DNA of 40,174 nucleotides from Streptacidiphilus anmyonensis (GTDB taxonomy: Bacteria; Actinomycetota; Actinomycetes; Streptomycetales; Streptomycetaceae): NCBI RefSeq assembly GCF_000787855.1, contig NZ_BBPQ01000013.1, positions 65,520-105,693 on the forward strand, written 5' to 3'. Made by a program: the position numbers and the translations under genes. The notes under the pieces are model-generated. The model was given only the letters and a program-made list of their open reading frames with translations, was not told the DNA's origin and ran no database searches. Positions 16,336-25,258 of the stretch are shown in pieces (within the stretch, counting starts at the first letter, position 1; each line of letters starts with the position of its first letter).

Positions 16336-17823
16336 GTGGAACCACAGGACCGGGACGACCATGACAGCGAGGGGGGCCGGAGCGCCTTGAGCAGGGTCAG
16401 CAGGACTACCGTCACCGGGGACGAGGCGATCGCCGGCGTCCCGGTCGGCGCCACCGGTTCCGGCAGCCTCGCCAGTGGATCAACCGGCCTCGCCACCGCC
16501 GCACCCCGCAAACTCTCGAGCCGCCGCCGCGCCGAGATCGTGGCCGTGCTGCTCTTCAGCGGCGGCCCGATCTTCGAGAGCTCGATCCCGCTCTCCGTCT
16601 TCGGCATCGACCGCCAGGACACCGGGCTCCCGCACTACCGCCTGCTTGTCTGCGCGGGCGAGAACGGCCCGCTGGCCACGACCGGCGGCCTCACCATGAC
16701 GGCGCCCTACGGCCTCGACGGCCTCGCCCGGGCCGGCACCATCGTCGTCCCGGCCTGGCGCTCCGCGGGCCAGACCCCGCCGGCCGAGGCGCTCGCGGCG
16801 CTCCGCAAGGCCCACGCCGAGGGTGCGCGGATCATCGGCCTGTGCACCGGCGCCTTCGTCCTCGCCGCCGCCGGCCTGCTGGACGGACGCCCCGCGACCA
16901 CCCACTGGATGTACGCGCCGACCCTGGCCAAGCGTTACCCGCAGATCCAGGTGGACCCGCGCGAGCTCTTCATCGACGAGGGCGACGTGCTGACCAGCGC
17001 CGGCACGGCCGCAGGCATCGACCTGTGCCTCCACGTGGTCCGCACCGACCACGGCGCCGAGGCGGCTGCCGCCCTCGCCCGCCGACTCGTCGTGCCAGTC
17101 CGCCGCTCGGGCGGACAGGCCCCCTACGTCGACCGGTCTTTACCTGAGGAGATCGGCAACGACCCGCTCGCCGAGGTCGTCACCTGGGCCCTCGACAACC
17201 TCTCCAAGCAGTTCGACGTGGAGGTGCTGGCGGCCCGCGCGTACATGAGCCGTCGCACCTTCGACCGGCGCTTCCGTTCGCTGACCGGCAGTGCGCCGCT
17301 GCAGTGGTTGATCTCGCAGCGCGTCCTGCAGGCGCAGCGGCTGCTCGAGACCACGGAACTTTCCGTGGACGAGGTGGCGCGGCGCTGCGGCTTCCGCTCG
17401 CCGGTGGCCCTGCGCGGCCACTTCCGGCGGCAGCTGGGCGTCTCCCCCGCCGTCTACCGCAGCACGTTCCGGGCGCGCCGCCCCGAACCCGGCACACCGG
17501 GCGGGAACGGCGGCGCGGGCGGGCCTGCGGGTGGGACGACGACGGGCACCGGAACGTCCATGTCGACTCCGAGTGCGGCGACGCCGGGCGGCGGGGAGCA
17601 GTTCGGCGCCTCGCTGCCCACCGTTCCGCCCCAGGGCGGCCCCGGACGCGGCCGGCCGACCCCGCGCGTGGGCAGTCGCACCCGGCAGGCAGGCCCGAGC
17701 CGCCCGGCGTCGGCCGACCACTCCTCTCCCACGGAGGACGGCCGCCCGGGCCCCGCTCAGGCCCTCAGCCACCCCGACAGCGCCACCGCCGCCCTGCGCC
17801 GCCGCGGCGCGGAACGCCGGTAG
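16336..17823 (+). CDS. adpA: AdpA, pleiotropic AraC-family regulator of development and secondary metabolism
   Basis: A 495-residue transcription factor; in Streptomyces it controls hundreds of genes for morphogenesis and antibiotics. The ThiJ/PfpI/DJ-1 (GATase-1) dimerisation domain is at about 62-235, with EIVAVLLFSGGPIFESSIPL and IIGLCTGAFVLAAAG. The AraC/XylS double helix-turn-helix is at about 280-375, including AARAYMSRRTFDRRFRSLTG and VDEVARRCGFRSPVALRGHF. The single TTA codon (17140-17142, Leu269 in SLPEEIG) sits in the inter-domain linker exactly where known adpA genes carry it, so translation should depend on bldA tRNA. The N terminus before KLSSRRR is about 57 residues against roughly 15 in S. 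coelicolor, so the true start may be later; TTG 16387 is one candidate. A Gly/Pro/Ser-rich tail of about 115 residues follows the DNA-binding domain. orn follows, as in other Streptomyces. Confidence 0.95.
   Translation: MEPQDRDDHDSEGGRSALSRVSRTTVTGDEAIAGVPVGATGSGSLASGSTGLATAAPRKLSSRRRAEIVAVLLFSGGPIFESSIPLSVFGIDRQDTGLPHYRLLVCAGENGPLATTGGLTMTAPYGLDGLARAGTIVVPAWRSAGQTPPAEALAALRKAHAEGARIIGLCTGAFVLAAAGLLDGRPATTHWMYAPTLAKRYPQIQVDPRELFIDEGDVLTSAGTAAGIDLCLHVVRTDHGAEAAAALARRLVVPVRRSGGQAPYVDRSLPEEIGNDPLAEVVTWALDNLSKQFDVEVLAARAYMSRRTFDRRFRSLTGSAPLQWLISQRVLQAQRLLETTELSVDEVARRCGFRSPVALRGHFRRQLGVSPAVYRSTFRARRPEPGTPGGNGGAGGPAGGTTTGTGTSMSTPSAATPGGGEQFGASLPTVPPQGGPGRGRPTPRVGSRTRQAGPSRPASADHSSPTEDGRPGPAQALSHPDSATAALRRRGAERR
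17140..17142 (+). other. TTA leucine codon (bldA control point) in adpA
   Basis: In-frame TTA at codon 269 between the two adpA domains. Control of adpA through this codon is established in Streptomyces coelicolor and S. griseus. Confidence 0.9.
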
Positions 17824-17909
17824 CCGGCGCGGAACGGAACGGGAGGGGCGGGACGGAGCCGGCCACCGTGGGACGAGCCTGGCCGAGCCGACGCGGCCCC
17901 GGCCGGGCG

Positions 17910-18265
17910 GCGGCATGCGGCCGACCGCACAAGCACTGGCCCGCGCCTCGATGACCGCGAGCGGTCCACCCCGAGGCCTCCCGACCTGACCCGGGACCGG
18001 CCGACGCGGAACGGACGGGCCGGGGAGGGTCGGGCTGCAGCATGCGGCCGACGCCACAAGCCCCCGCCTCGAAGACCGCAGCCTAACCACCCCGCGGCGA
18101 GCCGACCTGGCCGGGACTGGCCGACGCGGAACGGACGGGCCGCGGAGGGCCCGGCCTGGCCCAGACGGGCCTTGAGGAGGGCCGGGCCGCAGCATGCCAC
18201 CGACGCCACAAGCACCCGCCGCGCCTCGACGGCAGCGAGCTGACCACCTCCGGTCGGCCGAGGGA
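17910..18265. repeat. degenerate tandem repeats between adpA and orn
   Basis: The stretch 17824-18705 has no supported gene. It holds diverged head-to-tail units of about 120-150 bp. The marker GCAGCATGCGGCCGACGCC, with changes, starts at 17910, 18037 and 18189. The 23-base word beginning GGCCGACGCGGAACGG occurs at 17999-18021 and 18119-18141, with a weaker copy near 17822. The frames open across it on the minus strand are repetitive, Arg/Pro/Ala-rich and lack family resemblance, so I do not call a gene. Further short repeats (CATGTGTCCC) occur around 18348-18370. Origin unknown. Confidence 0.6.
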
Positions 18266-18705
18266 GCGCGAGCCCAGCACTCTCGCCCCGCGCCCCGCGC
18301 CCGGCGCGCCGCACGCCCCACCCCGCGAACCCGGCCGCCGGCCGGTCATGTGTCCCTGCTGCCATGTGTCCCGCTCGGCCGCCGCCCGGGGAGGCGCTCC
18401 GCGCAAGCGCCTTCGCAGCGATCCATCCGGCGTGCCGGAGCGCGCCCGAGCGGGATTCCTCCGCCGCGCGCCACCCCGCGCGCCGCTTCACGCATCCCCC
18501 GCATGTCCCTGCGCGTGTCCCTGCGCGCGTCCTCCCGTGCGTCACAGCCGCCCTCCGCACACGGACCGGGCGACGTGTCGACTTGCCAGGGCGAAGCGCA
18601 ATGATCGACCATGACGGGTCAGCCGATCGCCCGCCCGGGTTCGTCGCGGAGCTCGCGGTTGACGTCGACAGCAGGACGCGCACAAGCCCCGGGACGGTGA
18701 GCCGG

Positions 18706-19308
18706 ATGAACGACCGCATGGTGTGGATCGACTGCGAGATGACGGGACTCGACCTCGAACGAGATGCCCTGGTGGAGGTCGCCGCCCTGGTGACCGACTC
18801 CGAGCTGAACATTCTGGGCGAGGGTGTCGACATCGTGGTCCGTCCGCCGGAGGCGGCGCTCGAACAGATGCCGGACGTGGTGCGGGAGATGCACACCGCG
18901 TCGGGGCTGCTGGAGGAGCTGGCCGGGGGCGTGACCCTCGCGGAGGCGGAGGCCCAGGTGCTGGCGTACGTCCGGGCCCACGTGGCGGAGGCCGGCAAGG
19001 CGCCGCTGTGCGGGAACTCCGTGGCGACCGACCGCGGCTTCCTCTCGCGGGACATGCCCGCGTTGGAGGGGCACCTCCACTACCGGATCGTCGACGTGTC
19101 GTCGATCAAGGAGCTCGCCCGCCGCTGGTACCCGCGCGCCTACTACAACAGCCCCAAGAAGCAGGGCAACCACCGCGCGCTCGCGGACATCCGGGAGAGC
19201 ATCGCCGAGTTGAAGTACTACCGCGAGGCCGTCTTCGTGCCCCAGCCTGGCCCGGACACCGAGGCCGCGCGGGCCATCGCCGCACGCTACGAGCAGCCGC
19301 CGGCCTGA
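18706..19308 (+). CDS. orn: oligoribonuclease
   Basis: A 200-residue DEDDh 3'-to-5' exoribonuclease that degrades di- to pentaribonucleotides, including the pGpG product of c-di-GMP breakdown. It has [22 protein letters not shown] (Exo I, Asp and Glu), [18 protein letters not shown] (Exo II Asp), [18 protein letters not shown] and [20 protein letters not shown] (Exo III His and Asp). Length matches the family. ATG 18706 gives the normal N terminus; a GTG three codons earlier is possible. It lies downstream of adpA as in S. coelicolor, where ornA is needed for normal growth and development. A strong hairpin follows 11 nt after the stop. Confidence 0.96.
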   Translation: MNDRMVWIDCEMTGLDLERDALVEVAALVTDSELNILGEGVDIVVRPPEAALEQMPDVVREMHTASGLLEELAGGVTLAEAEAQVLAYVRAHVAEAGKAPLCGNSVATDRGFLSRDMPALEGHLHYRIVDVSSIKELARRWYPRAYYNSPKKQGNHRALADIRESIAELKYYREAVFVPQPGPDTEAARAIAARYEQPPA

Positions 19309-19318
19309 CACCGGCACG

Positions 19319-19348
19319 CCGGCGCACCCGCGACCAGGGGTGCGCCGG
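19319..19348 (+). terminator. orn terminator hairpin
   Basis: CCGGCGCACCC (19319-19329) pairs perfectly with GGGTGCGCCGG (19338-19348) around an 8-nt loop, directly after the orn stop codon. It isolates orn from the tRNA downstream. Confidence 0.7.
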
Positions 19349-19441
19349 ACCGGCCGCAGCCACCGGAAACGTGGTCGTGAGCATCCCGCCGGATCCTGTA
19401 GAGTTATCTCCGTCAGCGCGCGAGAGCGCAGCGGACAGATG

Positions 19442-19517
19442 GTGGGTGTAGCTCAGCTGGTAGAGCACTGGGTTGTGGTCTCAGGTGTCGCGGGTTCGAG
19501 CCCCGTCACTCACCCCA
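19442..19517 (+). tRNA. tRNA-His (GTG)
   Basis: Complete cloverleaf. The acceptor GTGGGTG (19442-19448) pairs with CACTCAC (19507-19513). The D stem is GCTC/GAGC. The anticodon stem CTGGG/CTCAG encloses loop TTGTGGT with anticodon GTG. The T arm is GCGGG-TTCGAGC-CCCGT. The discriminator is C at 19514, facing a G at 19441 that can serve as the His-specific G-1. The CCA end is encoded (19515-19517). A -10-like TAGAGT lies at 19399-19404. The same order orn then tRNA-His is expected in Streptomyces. Confidence 0.97.
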
Positions 19518-19522
19518 TCGAG

Positions 19523-19561
19523 GACTTCGGGCCCGACCGTTCAACGGTCGGGCCCGAAGTC
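19523..19561 (+). terminator. tRNA-His terminator, near-perfect 39-nt palindrome
   Basis: A 19-nt arm (19523-19541) and its exact complement (19543-19561) meet at a single central base, so the RNA would fold with a small TTCAA loop. It starts 5 nt after the tRNA CCA. Confidence 0.8.
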
Positions 19562-19579
19562 GTTTCCGGCTTCCACGCT

Positions 19580-19608
19580 TTGAGCCCGGCTCAGAGAACC
19601 GGGCTCAA
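19580..19608 (-). terminator. terminator of the SPFH gene
   Basis: TTGAGCCCGG (19580-19589) pairs with CCGGGCTCAA (19599-19608), loop 9 nt, 26 nt beyond the end of the minus-strand SPFH gene. It can act on both strands. Confidence 0.7.
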
Positions 19609-19634
19609 GAGCGGTCTGGCTCGTACACCTTCGG

Positions 19635-20621
19635 TCAAGGCTCCGGACGTTCCTCCGGCTGTCCCTCCGAGCCCTCCGGGCCTTCCCCCGGCTCCTCCTC
19701 CGGCTCCGAGAACAGCAGCCCCCCTGCCTCCAGCTCCGCATCCGCCTGCGCCTCGAGCTCGGGGACGCTCGGCACCGGCGGCACGCTCGGCACCTCCTCC
19801 GGCTTCGCCGCCACGGCGGCTGCCGCACCGGCGCTGGGAGCCCCGCCGTTGCTCTCGGGCTTGGGCGTCATCCCGTCCAGGAAGCGGAGCAGCTCCACCG
19901 GGAACGGCAGCACCAGCGTCGAGTTCTTCTCGGCGGCCACCTCGACGACCGTCTGCAGCAGACGCAGCTGCAGTGCGGCCGGGGTGTCGGACATGATCGT
20001 CGCGGCCTCGGAGAGCTTCCGGGACGCCTGGAACTCACCGTCGGCGGTGATGATGCGCGCGCGGCGCTCACGCTCCGCCTCGGCCTGCCGGGACATGGAG
20101 CGCTTCATCGACTCCGGCAGTGCGACGTCCTTGATCTCCACCCGGTCGATGTGGATGCCCCAGCCGACCGCCGGGCTGTCGAGCATGAGCTCCAGGCCCT
20201 GGTTGAGCGGCTCGCGATTGGTGAGCAGGTCGTCGAGCTCGCTCTTGCCGATGATCGAGCGGAGCGAGGTCTGCGCCACCTGGGACATCGCGAAGGTGTA
20301 GTTCTGCACCTGCACCGTCGCGAGGACCGGGTCCTCGACCCGGAAGTAGACGACGGCGTCGACCCGGACCGTGACGTTGTCACGGGTGATGCCCTCCTGC
20401 GCGGGCACCGGCATCGTGATGATCTGGACGTTCACCTTGCGCAGCCGGTCGGCGACGGGCAGCAGCAGGGTGAGGCCCGGTTGCTTGATCCCGCTGCGGA
20501 CGCGACCGAAGCGGAAGACGACGCCGCGCTCGAACTGCTGGACGACCCGCACCCCCGTCGCCAGCCACACGGCGCCCACACCGAGCACCCCCAGGACGAC
20601 ATCCACAGCCAGCATCGCCAT
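19635..20621 (-). CDS. SPFH/band 7 (slipin, stomatin-like) membrane protein
   Basis: A 328-residue membrane scaffold protein. One N-terminal membrane segment (about 2-22) is followed by the SPFH domain at about 23-205, with VVQQFERGVVFRFGRV, GLTLLLPVADRLRKVNVQ, VRVDAVVYFRVEDPV, VAQTSLRSIIGKSELDDLL and GIHIDRVEIKDVALPE, the classic slipin blocks. A charged, coiled-coil-prone stretch EAERERRARIITADGEFQAS follows, then an acidic Pro/Glu-rich tail that looks disordered. The domain faces the cytosol as an oligomer and is linked to membrane microdomains. Usually a NfeD-like partner or protease is near; none is seen here. The start is uncertain: ATG 20621 puts the membrane helix first, while a GTG at 20666 would add 15 residues. 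Confidence 0.88.
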   Translation of the reverse strand: MAMLAVDVVLGVLGVGAVWLATGVRVVQQFERGVVFRFGRVRSGIKQPGLTLLLPVADRLRKVNVQIITMPVPAQEGITRDNVTVRVDAVVYFRVEDPVLATVQVQNYTFAMSQVAQTSLRSIIGKSELDDLLTNREPLNQGLELMLDSPAVGWGIHIDRVEIKDVALPESMKRSMSRQAEAERERRARIITADGEFQASRKLSEAATIMSDTPAALQLRLLQTVVEVAAEKNSTLVLPFPVELLRFLDGMTPKPESNGGAPSAGAAAAVAAKPEEVPSVPPVPSVPELEAQADAELEAGGLLFSEPEEEPGEGPEGSEGQPEERPEP

Positions 20622-20785
20622 CACCCGATCTCGTCCGCACAGGACACCCGGCAGCCACCCCGCCACCTTCCACGCTACTCGCGGGTCCGGCCAGGAGGAA
20701 CGGTCGTGCGGGCACGATGATCAGTCGTTCGGCTTCAGGCGGAAGGCGTCGGGCAGGCGCCTCCGACCGGCGGGGCACCGGCCGA

Positions 20786-21820
20786 CTAGGCCGATTCGCG
20801 GACGACCAGGTCCGTGGAGAGGATGATCTGCCGATGACTGCGCCCGGGAGCGGCGATCTCCTCCAGCAGCAGTCGGGCCATCGCGCGGCCCATCTCCTCG
20901 CTCGGCTGACGGACCGTGGTCATCGTCGGTTCCGTGTGCCGCGCCAAGGGTGAGTCGTCGAAACCGACCACCGCGACGTCCGTCGGTATCCTGCGGCCGG
21001 CCCGGCGCAGTGCACGCATCGCGCCCGCCGCCATCAAGTCGGAGGCGCAGAAGACCGCGTCGAGGGCGGGTTCGCGCCCGAGCAGCTCGGCCATGGCCTC
21101 CTCGCCGGACTCCTCGGAGAAGTCGCCGTGCGCGATGAGCGGGGACTCGACCGCCACCCCGGCCTCCTCGAGCGCCCGCCGGTATCCCTCCAGGCGGACG
21201 CAGGACGCCTCCATGTCCAGCGGGCCGGTGATCGTAGCCACCCGCCGCCGCCCGAGGCCCAGCAGGTGACGCACCGCCGACCAGGCGCCCCCGAGGTTGT
21301 CCGAGTTGACGTAGCTGAGGGGCTCCAGCTCAGAGCGGCGACCGCCCAGCACCGTGGGCAGACCCGTGCTCTCCACCAGCTCGGCCACGGGGTCGTCGGC
21401 GTGGACGGAGACCATGAGCACTCCGTCGACCCGCCGCCCGTCGAGGAAGCCCGCGAGCCGGCGGCGCTCACGCTCGGTACTCACCAGGATCAGCAGCAGC
21501 TGCAGCTCGGTCTCGGAGAGCTCGCTGGCGACCCCGCGGATGATCGAGGCGAAGAAGGGCTCGGAGGCGAGCCGGGTCTCGGTCTCCGGGATGATCAGAG
21601 CGACAGCGTCGGCCCGACTCGTGGCGAGGGAGCGGGCTGCGCGGTTCGGTACGTAGCCCAGCTCGGCGATGGCCTGCTCGACCGCCGTGCGCGCCCGGGG
21701 GCTCACCCCGGCCGCGCCGTTGACCACGCGCGACACCGTGCCGCGGCCGACACCGGCCAGCGCGGCGACGGCCTCCAGCGTGGGCCGTCCCTCGCCGCGA
21801 CCGGCGGACCTGCTGCTCAT
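20786..21820 (-). CDS. cebR: LacI-family repressor, CebR-like (cellobiose/cello-oligosaccharide utilisation)
   Basis: A 344-residue LacI/GalR repressor. The N-terminal helix-turn-helix and hinge (about 11-65) read PTLEAVAALAGVGRGTVSRV and AELGYVPNRAARSLATSRAD. The periplasmic-binding-protein-like sugar domain includes VDGVLMVSVHADDPVAELVE, DAVFCASDLMAAGAMRALR and TTVRQPSEEMGRAMARLLLEEI. The sequence is very close to Streptomyces CebR as I recall it. It is divergent from a GH1 beta-glucosidase, and the gap holds two perfect TGGGAGCGCTCCCA boxes, the reported CebR operator. In Streptomyces CebR releases DNA on binding cellobiose or cellotriose. The start at 21820 has AAGGG 8 nt upstream; an upstream in-frame start lacks this. 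Confidence 0.88.
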   Translation of the reverse strand: MSSRSAGRGEGRPTLEAVAALAGVGRGTVSRVVNGAAGVSPRARTAVEQAIAELGYVPNRAARSLATSRADAVALIIPETETRLASEPFFASIIRGVASELSETELQLLLILVSTERERRRLAGFLDGRRVDGVLMVSVHADDPVAELVESTGLPTVLGGRRSELEPLSYVNSDNLGGAWSAVRHLLGLGRRRVATITGPLDMEASCVRLEGYRRALEEAGVAVESPLIAHGDFSEESGEEAMAELLGREPALDAVFCASDLMAAGAMRALRRAGRRIPTDVAVVGFDDSPLARHTEPTMTTVRQPSEEMGRAMARLLLEEIAAPGRSHRQIILSTDLVVRESA

Positions 21821-22094
21821 GGCGTTCCCTTCGTTCCCTCGTGTACGGCGCGGTCTGCTCATGACCCGACTCACCGGCCACTCACGCACTCACGACCCGA
21901 CCCACCTGACCCAGCCGGCGCGCCCGACGCGCCGACGGGCACCCGACCGGGCACCCGGACTCTCCGCGTTCCGTCAGCGCCCGGGTACATCGTGCCAGCG
22001 GCCCACCCGGCCGCACGCACGGGAGTCGCGCGGGCCCACGGTAGACGGGCGACCACGGTGCGGTGACCTCACCCTAGCGCGATGTCCCAGCAAA

Positions 22095-22108
22095 TGGGAG
22101 CGCTCCCA
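22095..22108. promoter_or_regulatory. CebR operator, distal copy
   Basis: Perfect 14-bp palindrome TGGGAGCGCTCCCA, the reported CebR box. It lies 30 bp before the -35 of the bglC promoter and 275 bp from the cebR start, so it may serve bglC, cebR or both. Confidence 0.85.
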
Positions 22109-22137
22109 ACTTTCGAGCGAAAGCCTCAGCGGAGTCC

Positions 22138-22167
22138 TTGACATCCACACGCCGCAGGGCTCAGGCT
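22138..22167 (+). promoter_or_regulatory. bglC promoter
   Basis: A perfect -35 TTGACA (22138-22143), an 18-bp spacer and -10 CAGGCT (22162-22167, close to the frequent Streptomyces TAGGCT). The transcript should start near 22174 and carry a leader of about 110 nt. It lies between the two CebR boxes, with the proximal box just downstream of the start. Confidence 0.65.
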
Positions 22168-22182
22168 TCCGGCAACAGGAAC

Positions 22183-22196
22183 TGGGAGCGCTCCCA
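22183..22196. promoter_or_regulatory. CebR operator, proximal copy
   Basis: A second perfect TGGGAGCGCTCCCA, about 10 bp after the predicted transcription start of bglC, a position suited to blocking initiation or elongation. Centre-to-centre distance to the other copy is 88 bp. Confidence 0.87.
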
Positions 22197-22285
22197 TCAC
22201 CGGTCGCCTTCGCGGCCCGGCCGGGACGCCCCGCCTCCTCCCGCTTCACCGCCATCCGTCTCGGAAACCTCGGGAGACCGCTGCG

Positions 22286-23755
<1,470 letters not shown>

Positions 23756-23792
23756 CAGTAACGCTGCGTAGCTCACGATCGTTGGACCGGGC

Positions 23793-23969
23793 GTGCATGT
23801 GTTCGCCGCTCTGTTCGCCCCAGCGCCCACGCCGGTGCCCGCCCAAGGGTCGGTTCCGATTCCGGCCGAGCACGTCGGCACGATGGCGTGGTTGCTGCCG
23901 GTCCTGTTGGGTCTGCTGCTGACGGCGATCGCCTGCTACAAGCACCGCGGCCTGCCCGGGGGTCACTGA
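23793..23969 (+). CDS. small single-pass membrane protein (tentative)
   Basis: A 58-residue frame from GTG 23793 (or GTG 23799) to TGA 23969. The N part is short and hydrophobic, followed by a Pro/Ala-rich stretch (APAPTPVPAQGSVPIP). A clear membrane helix then reads MAWLLPVLLGLLLTAIACY, with a basic cytosolic end KHRGLPGGH. The frame is interrupted by a stop shortly upstream (TAG at 23769), so the gene cannot be much longer. No strong ribosome binding site is visible. The compact helix plus positive-inside tail is what a real small membrane protein looks like, but no homologue is recognised. It sits between bglC and the Opp-type transporter. Confidence 0.4.
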   Translation: MHVFAALFAPAPTPVPAQGSVPIPAEHVGTMAWLLPVLLGLLLTAIACYKHRGLPGGH

Positions 23970-24268
23970 GCCGCTTGCGGCCCCCTGTTCGCGCCGGTTC
24001 CGGAAAGCCGAGCGCTACCCATCAACGTGTACGCACCATTTATGTCTTGATGGTCAGTCACGTCATCACGGCGACTCCGTCGACAGAGCTTGACCTCGCG
24101 ACGGCGCCGACGACCGCAACCGATCACCGTGCGCCGGCCCGTTCAGAGGATCAGCGCGCAAGCCCCCGAGGTCCACCAATGATCACCTCACGTCAGATAC
24201 CCGCCGCCCTGCCCACCCAGAACCCGGTGACGCCTCTCCGGCGTCGCCTCGGCTGAGCGGAGGCCGGC
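23970..24268. other. intergenic region before the Opp-type operon
   Basis: 299 bases. A less GC-rich patch (about 24020-24095) looks like a promoter zone and includes TTGACC near 24090, but I cannot assign a matching -10. A 25-codon frame starts at ATG 24180 (MITSRQIPAALPTQNP...) and ends at 24256, 12 nt before the first permease gene; it could be a leader peptide but support is weak. No full CebR box is present in this gap. Confidence 0.4.
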
Positions 24269-25255
24269 ATGCGAGCGCTCCTGCGAAGACTCTGGTTCTA
24301 CCTGATCGCCGCCTACGCCGCGGTCACGCTCAACTTCTTCATCCCGCGGATGGTGCCGGGCAGCGCCCTGCAGAACTTCCTGGCCAAGATGAACACGGCC
24401 TCACTGACCCCCGCACAGCTCCAGGCCCTCCAGGCCCAGTACGGCGGCGGACACCAGGGCCTTGCCGCGCAGTACGTCACCTACCTGGGCAATCTCTTCC
24501 AGGGCGATCTGGGTGTCTCGACCTCGCTGTCCGCGCCCGTCTCGACCGTGCTCGCCAACGACCTGCCGTGGACGATCGGCCTGGTCGGCTCGGCCACGGT
24601 GATCGCCTTCCTGGTGGGGACGCTGATCGGAGTGCTGGCGGGTTGGCGGCGCAGCGGTCTGCTGGACGCCCTGCTACCGGCGGCCACGTTCTTCCAGGCC
24701 GTCCCCTACTTCATCCTGGCGTCCCTGCTGATGCTCAGCTTCGGCTTCTACGGAGGGGCGTTCCCGACCGGCGGAGCCTACGACACCGGGCGCTACGCGA
24801 CGGTCACCCCCGGCTGGAACTGGCCGTTCATCGCCAACGTGATCGACCACGGGGCACTGCCCGCGGCCACGGTGGCGCTGGCCTCCGTCGCCGGATGGAT
24901 CCTCGGCATGCGCAACATGATGATCACGACCATGGACGAGGACTACGTCCTCGTCGCCGCAGCCAAGGGGCTGCCGCGGCACAAGGTCGTCGCGGTCGCG
25001 GCGCGCAACGCGCTGCTGCCGAGCATCTCCAACTTCGCCCTGTCGATCAGCCTCGTCGTCACCGGCTCGATCGTCACCGAGATCGTCTTCAACTACGCCG
25101 GCGTGGGCCGCGAGATATTCAACGCCGCACAGGCCGCCGACTACCCGGTGATGCAGGGCATCCTCCTCGTCGTCACCTTCACCGTCCTCGGCGCCAACCT
25201 GCTCGCCGACCTCGTCTACGTCGCGCTGGACCCGCGCGCCAGGAAGGTGGCCTGA
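24269..25255 (+). CDS. peptide-type (Opp/Dpp family) ABC importer permease, OppB/DppB-like
   Basis: A 328-residue inner-membrane permease of the binding-protein-dependent Opp/Dpp class. It has the typical start MRALLRRLWFYLIAAYAAVTLNFFIPRMVPG with the first membrane helix, a long external segment, then about five more helices. The coupling loop is AAAKGLPRHKVVAVAARNALLPSISN, the EAA-type motif that contacts the ATPase. GGAGG lies 5 nt before the ATG. It is the first gene of a five-gene importer locus and lies 0.5 kb downstream of bglC on the same strand. The start codon lies inside a degenerate CebR-like palindrome. Substrate: peptides by class name, but cello-oligosaccharide by context (inference). 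Confidence 0.9.
   Translation: MRALLRRLWFYLIAAYAAVTLNFFIPRMVPGSALQNFLAKMNTASLTPAQLQALQAQYGGGHQGLAAQYVTYLGNLFQGDLGVSTSLSAPVSTVLANDLPWTIGLVGSATVIAFLVGTLIGVLAGWRRSGLLDALLPAATFFQAVPYFILASLLMLSFGFYGGAFPTGGAYDTGRYATVTPGWNWPFIANVIDHGALPAATVALASVAGWILGMRNMMITTMDEDYVLVAAAKGLPRHKVVAVAARNALLPSISNFALSISLVVTGSIVTEIVFNYAGVGREIFNAAQAADYPVMQGILLVVTFTVLGANLLADLVYVALDPRARKVA
24270..24283. promoter_or_regulatory. degenerate CebR-like box overlapping the permease start codon
   Basis: TGCGAGCGCTCCTG matches TGGGAGCGCTCCCA at 11 of 14 positions and keeps the full 8-bp core GAGCGCTC. It overlaps the ATG at 24269. Coding sequence alone could produce it, so weight is moderate. Confidence 0.4.
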
Positions 25256-25258
25256 GCC

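Noticed and set aside
17140-19055. Minus-strand frames through the adpA-orn gap with Arg/Pro/Ala repeats
   Set aside because: They run antisense into adpA or orn and their repetition mirrors the DNA repeats. No ribosome binding site or family similarity.
19441-19517. tRNA-His as an attachment site of an integrated element
   Set aside because: No integrase, no second copy of the tRNA 3' end, and flanking genes are standard chromosomal ones.
24180-24256. 25-codon leader peptide before the importer
   Set aside because: Only a weak GAGGT precedes it, there is no regulatory codon run, and chance frames of this size are common; mentioned only as a possibility.
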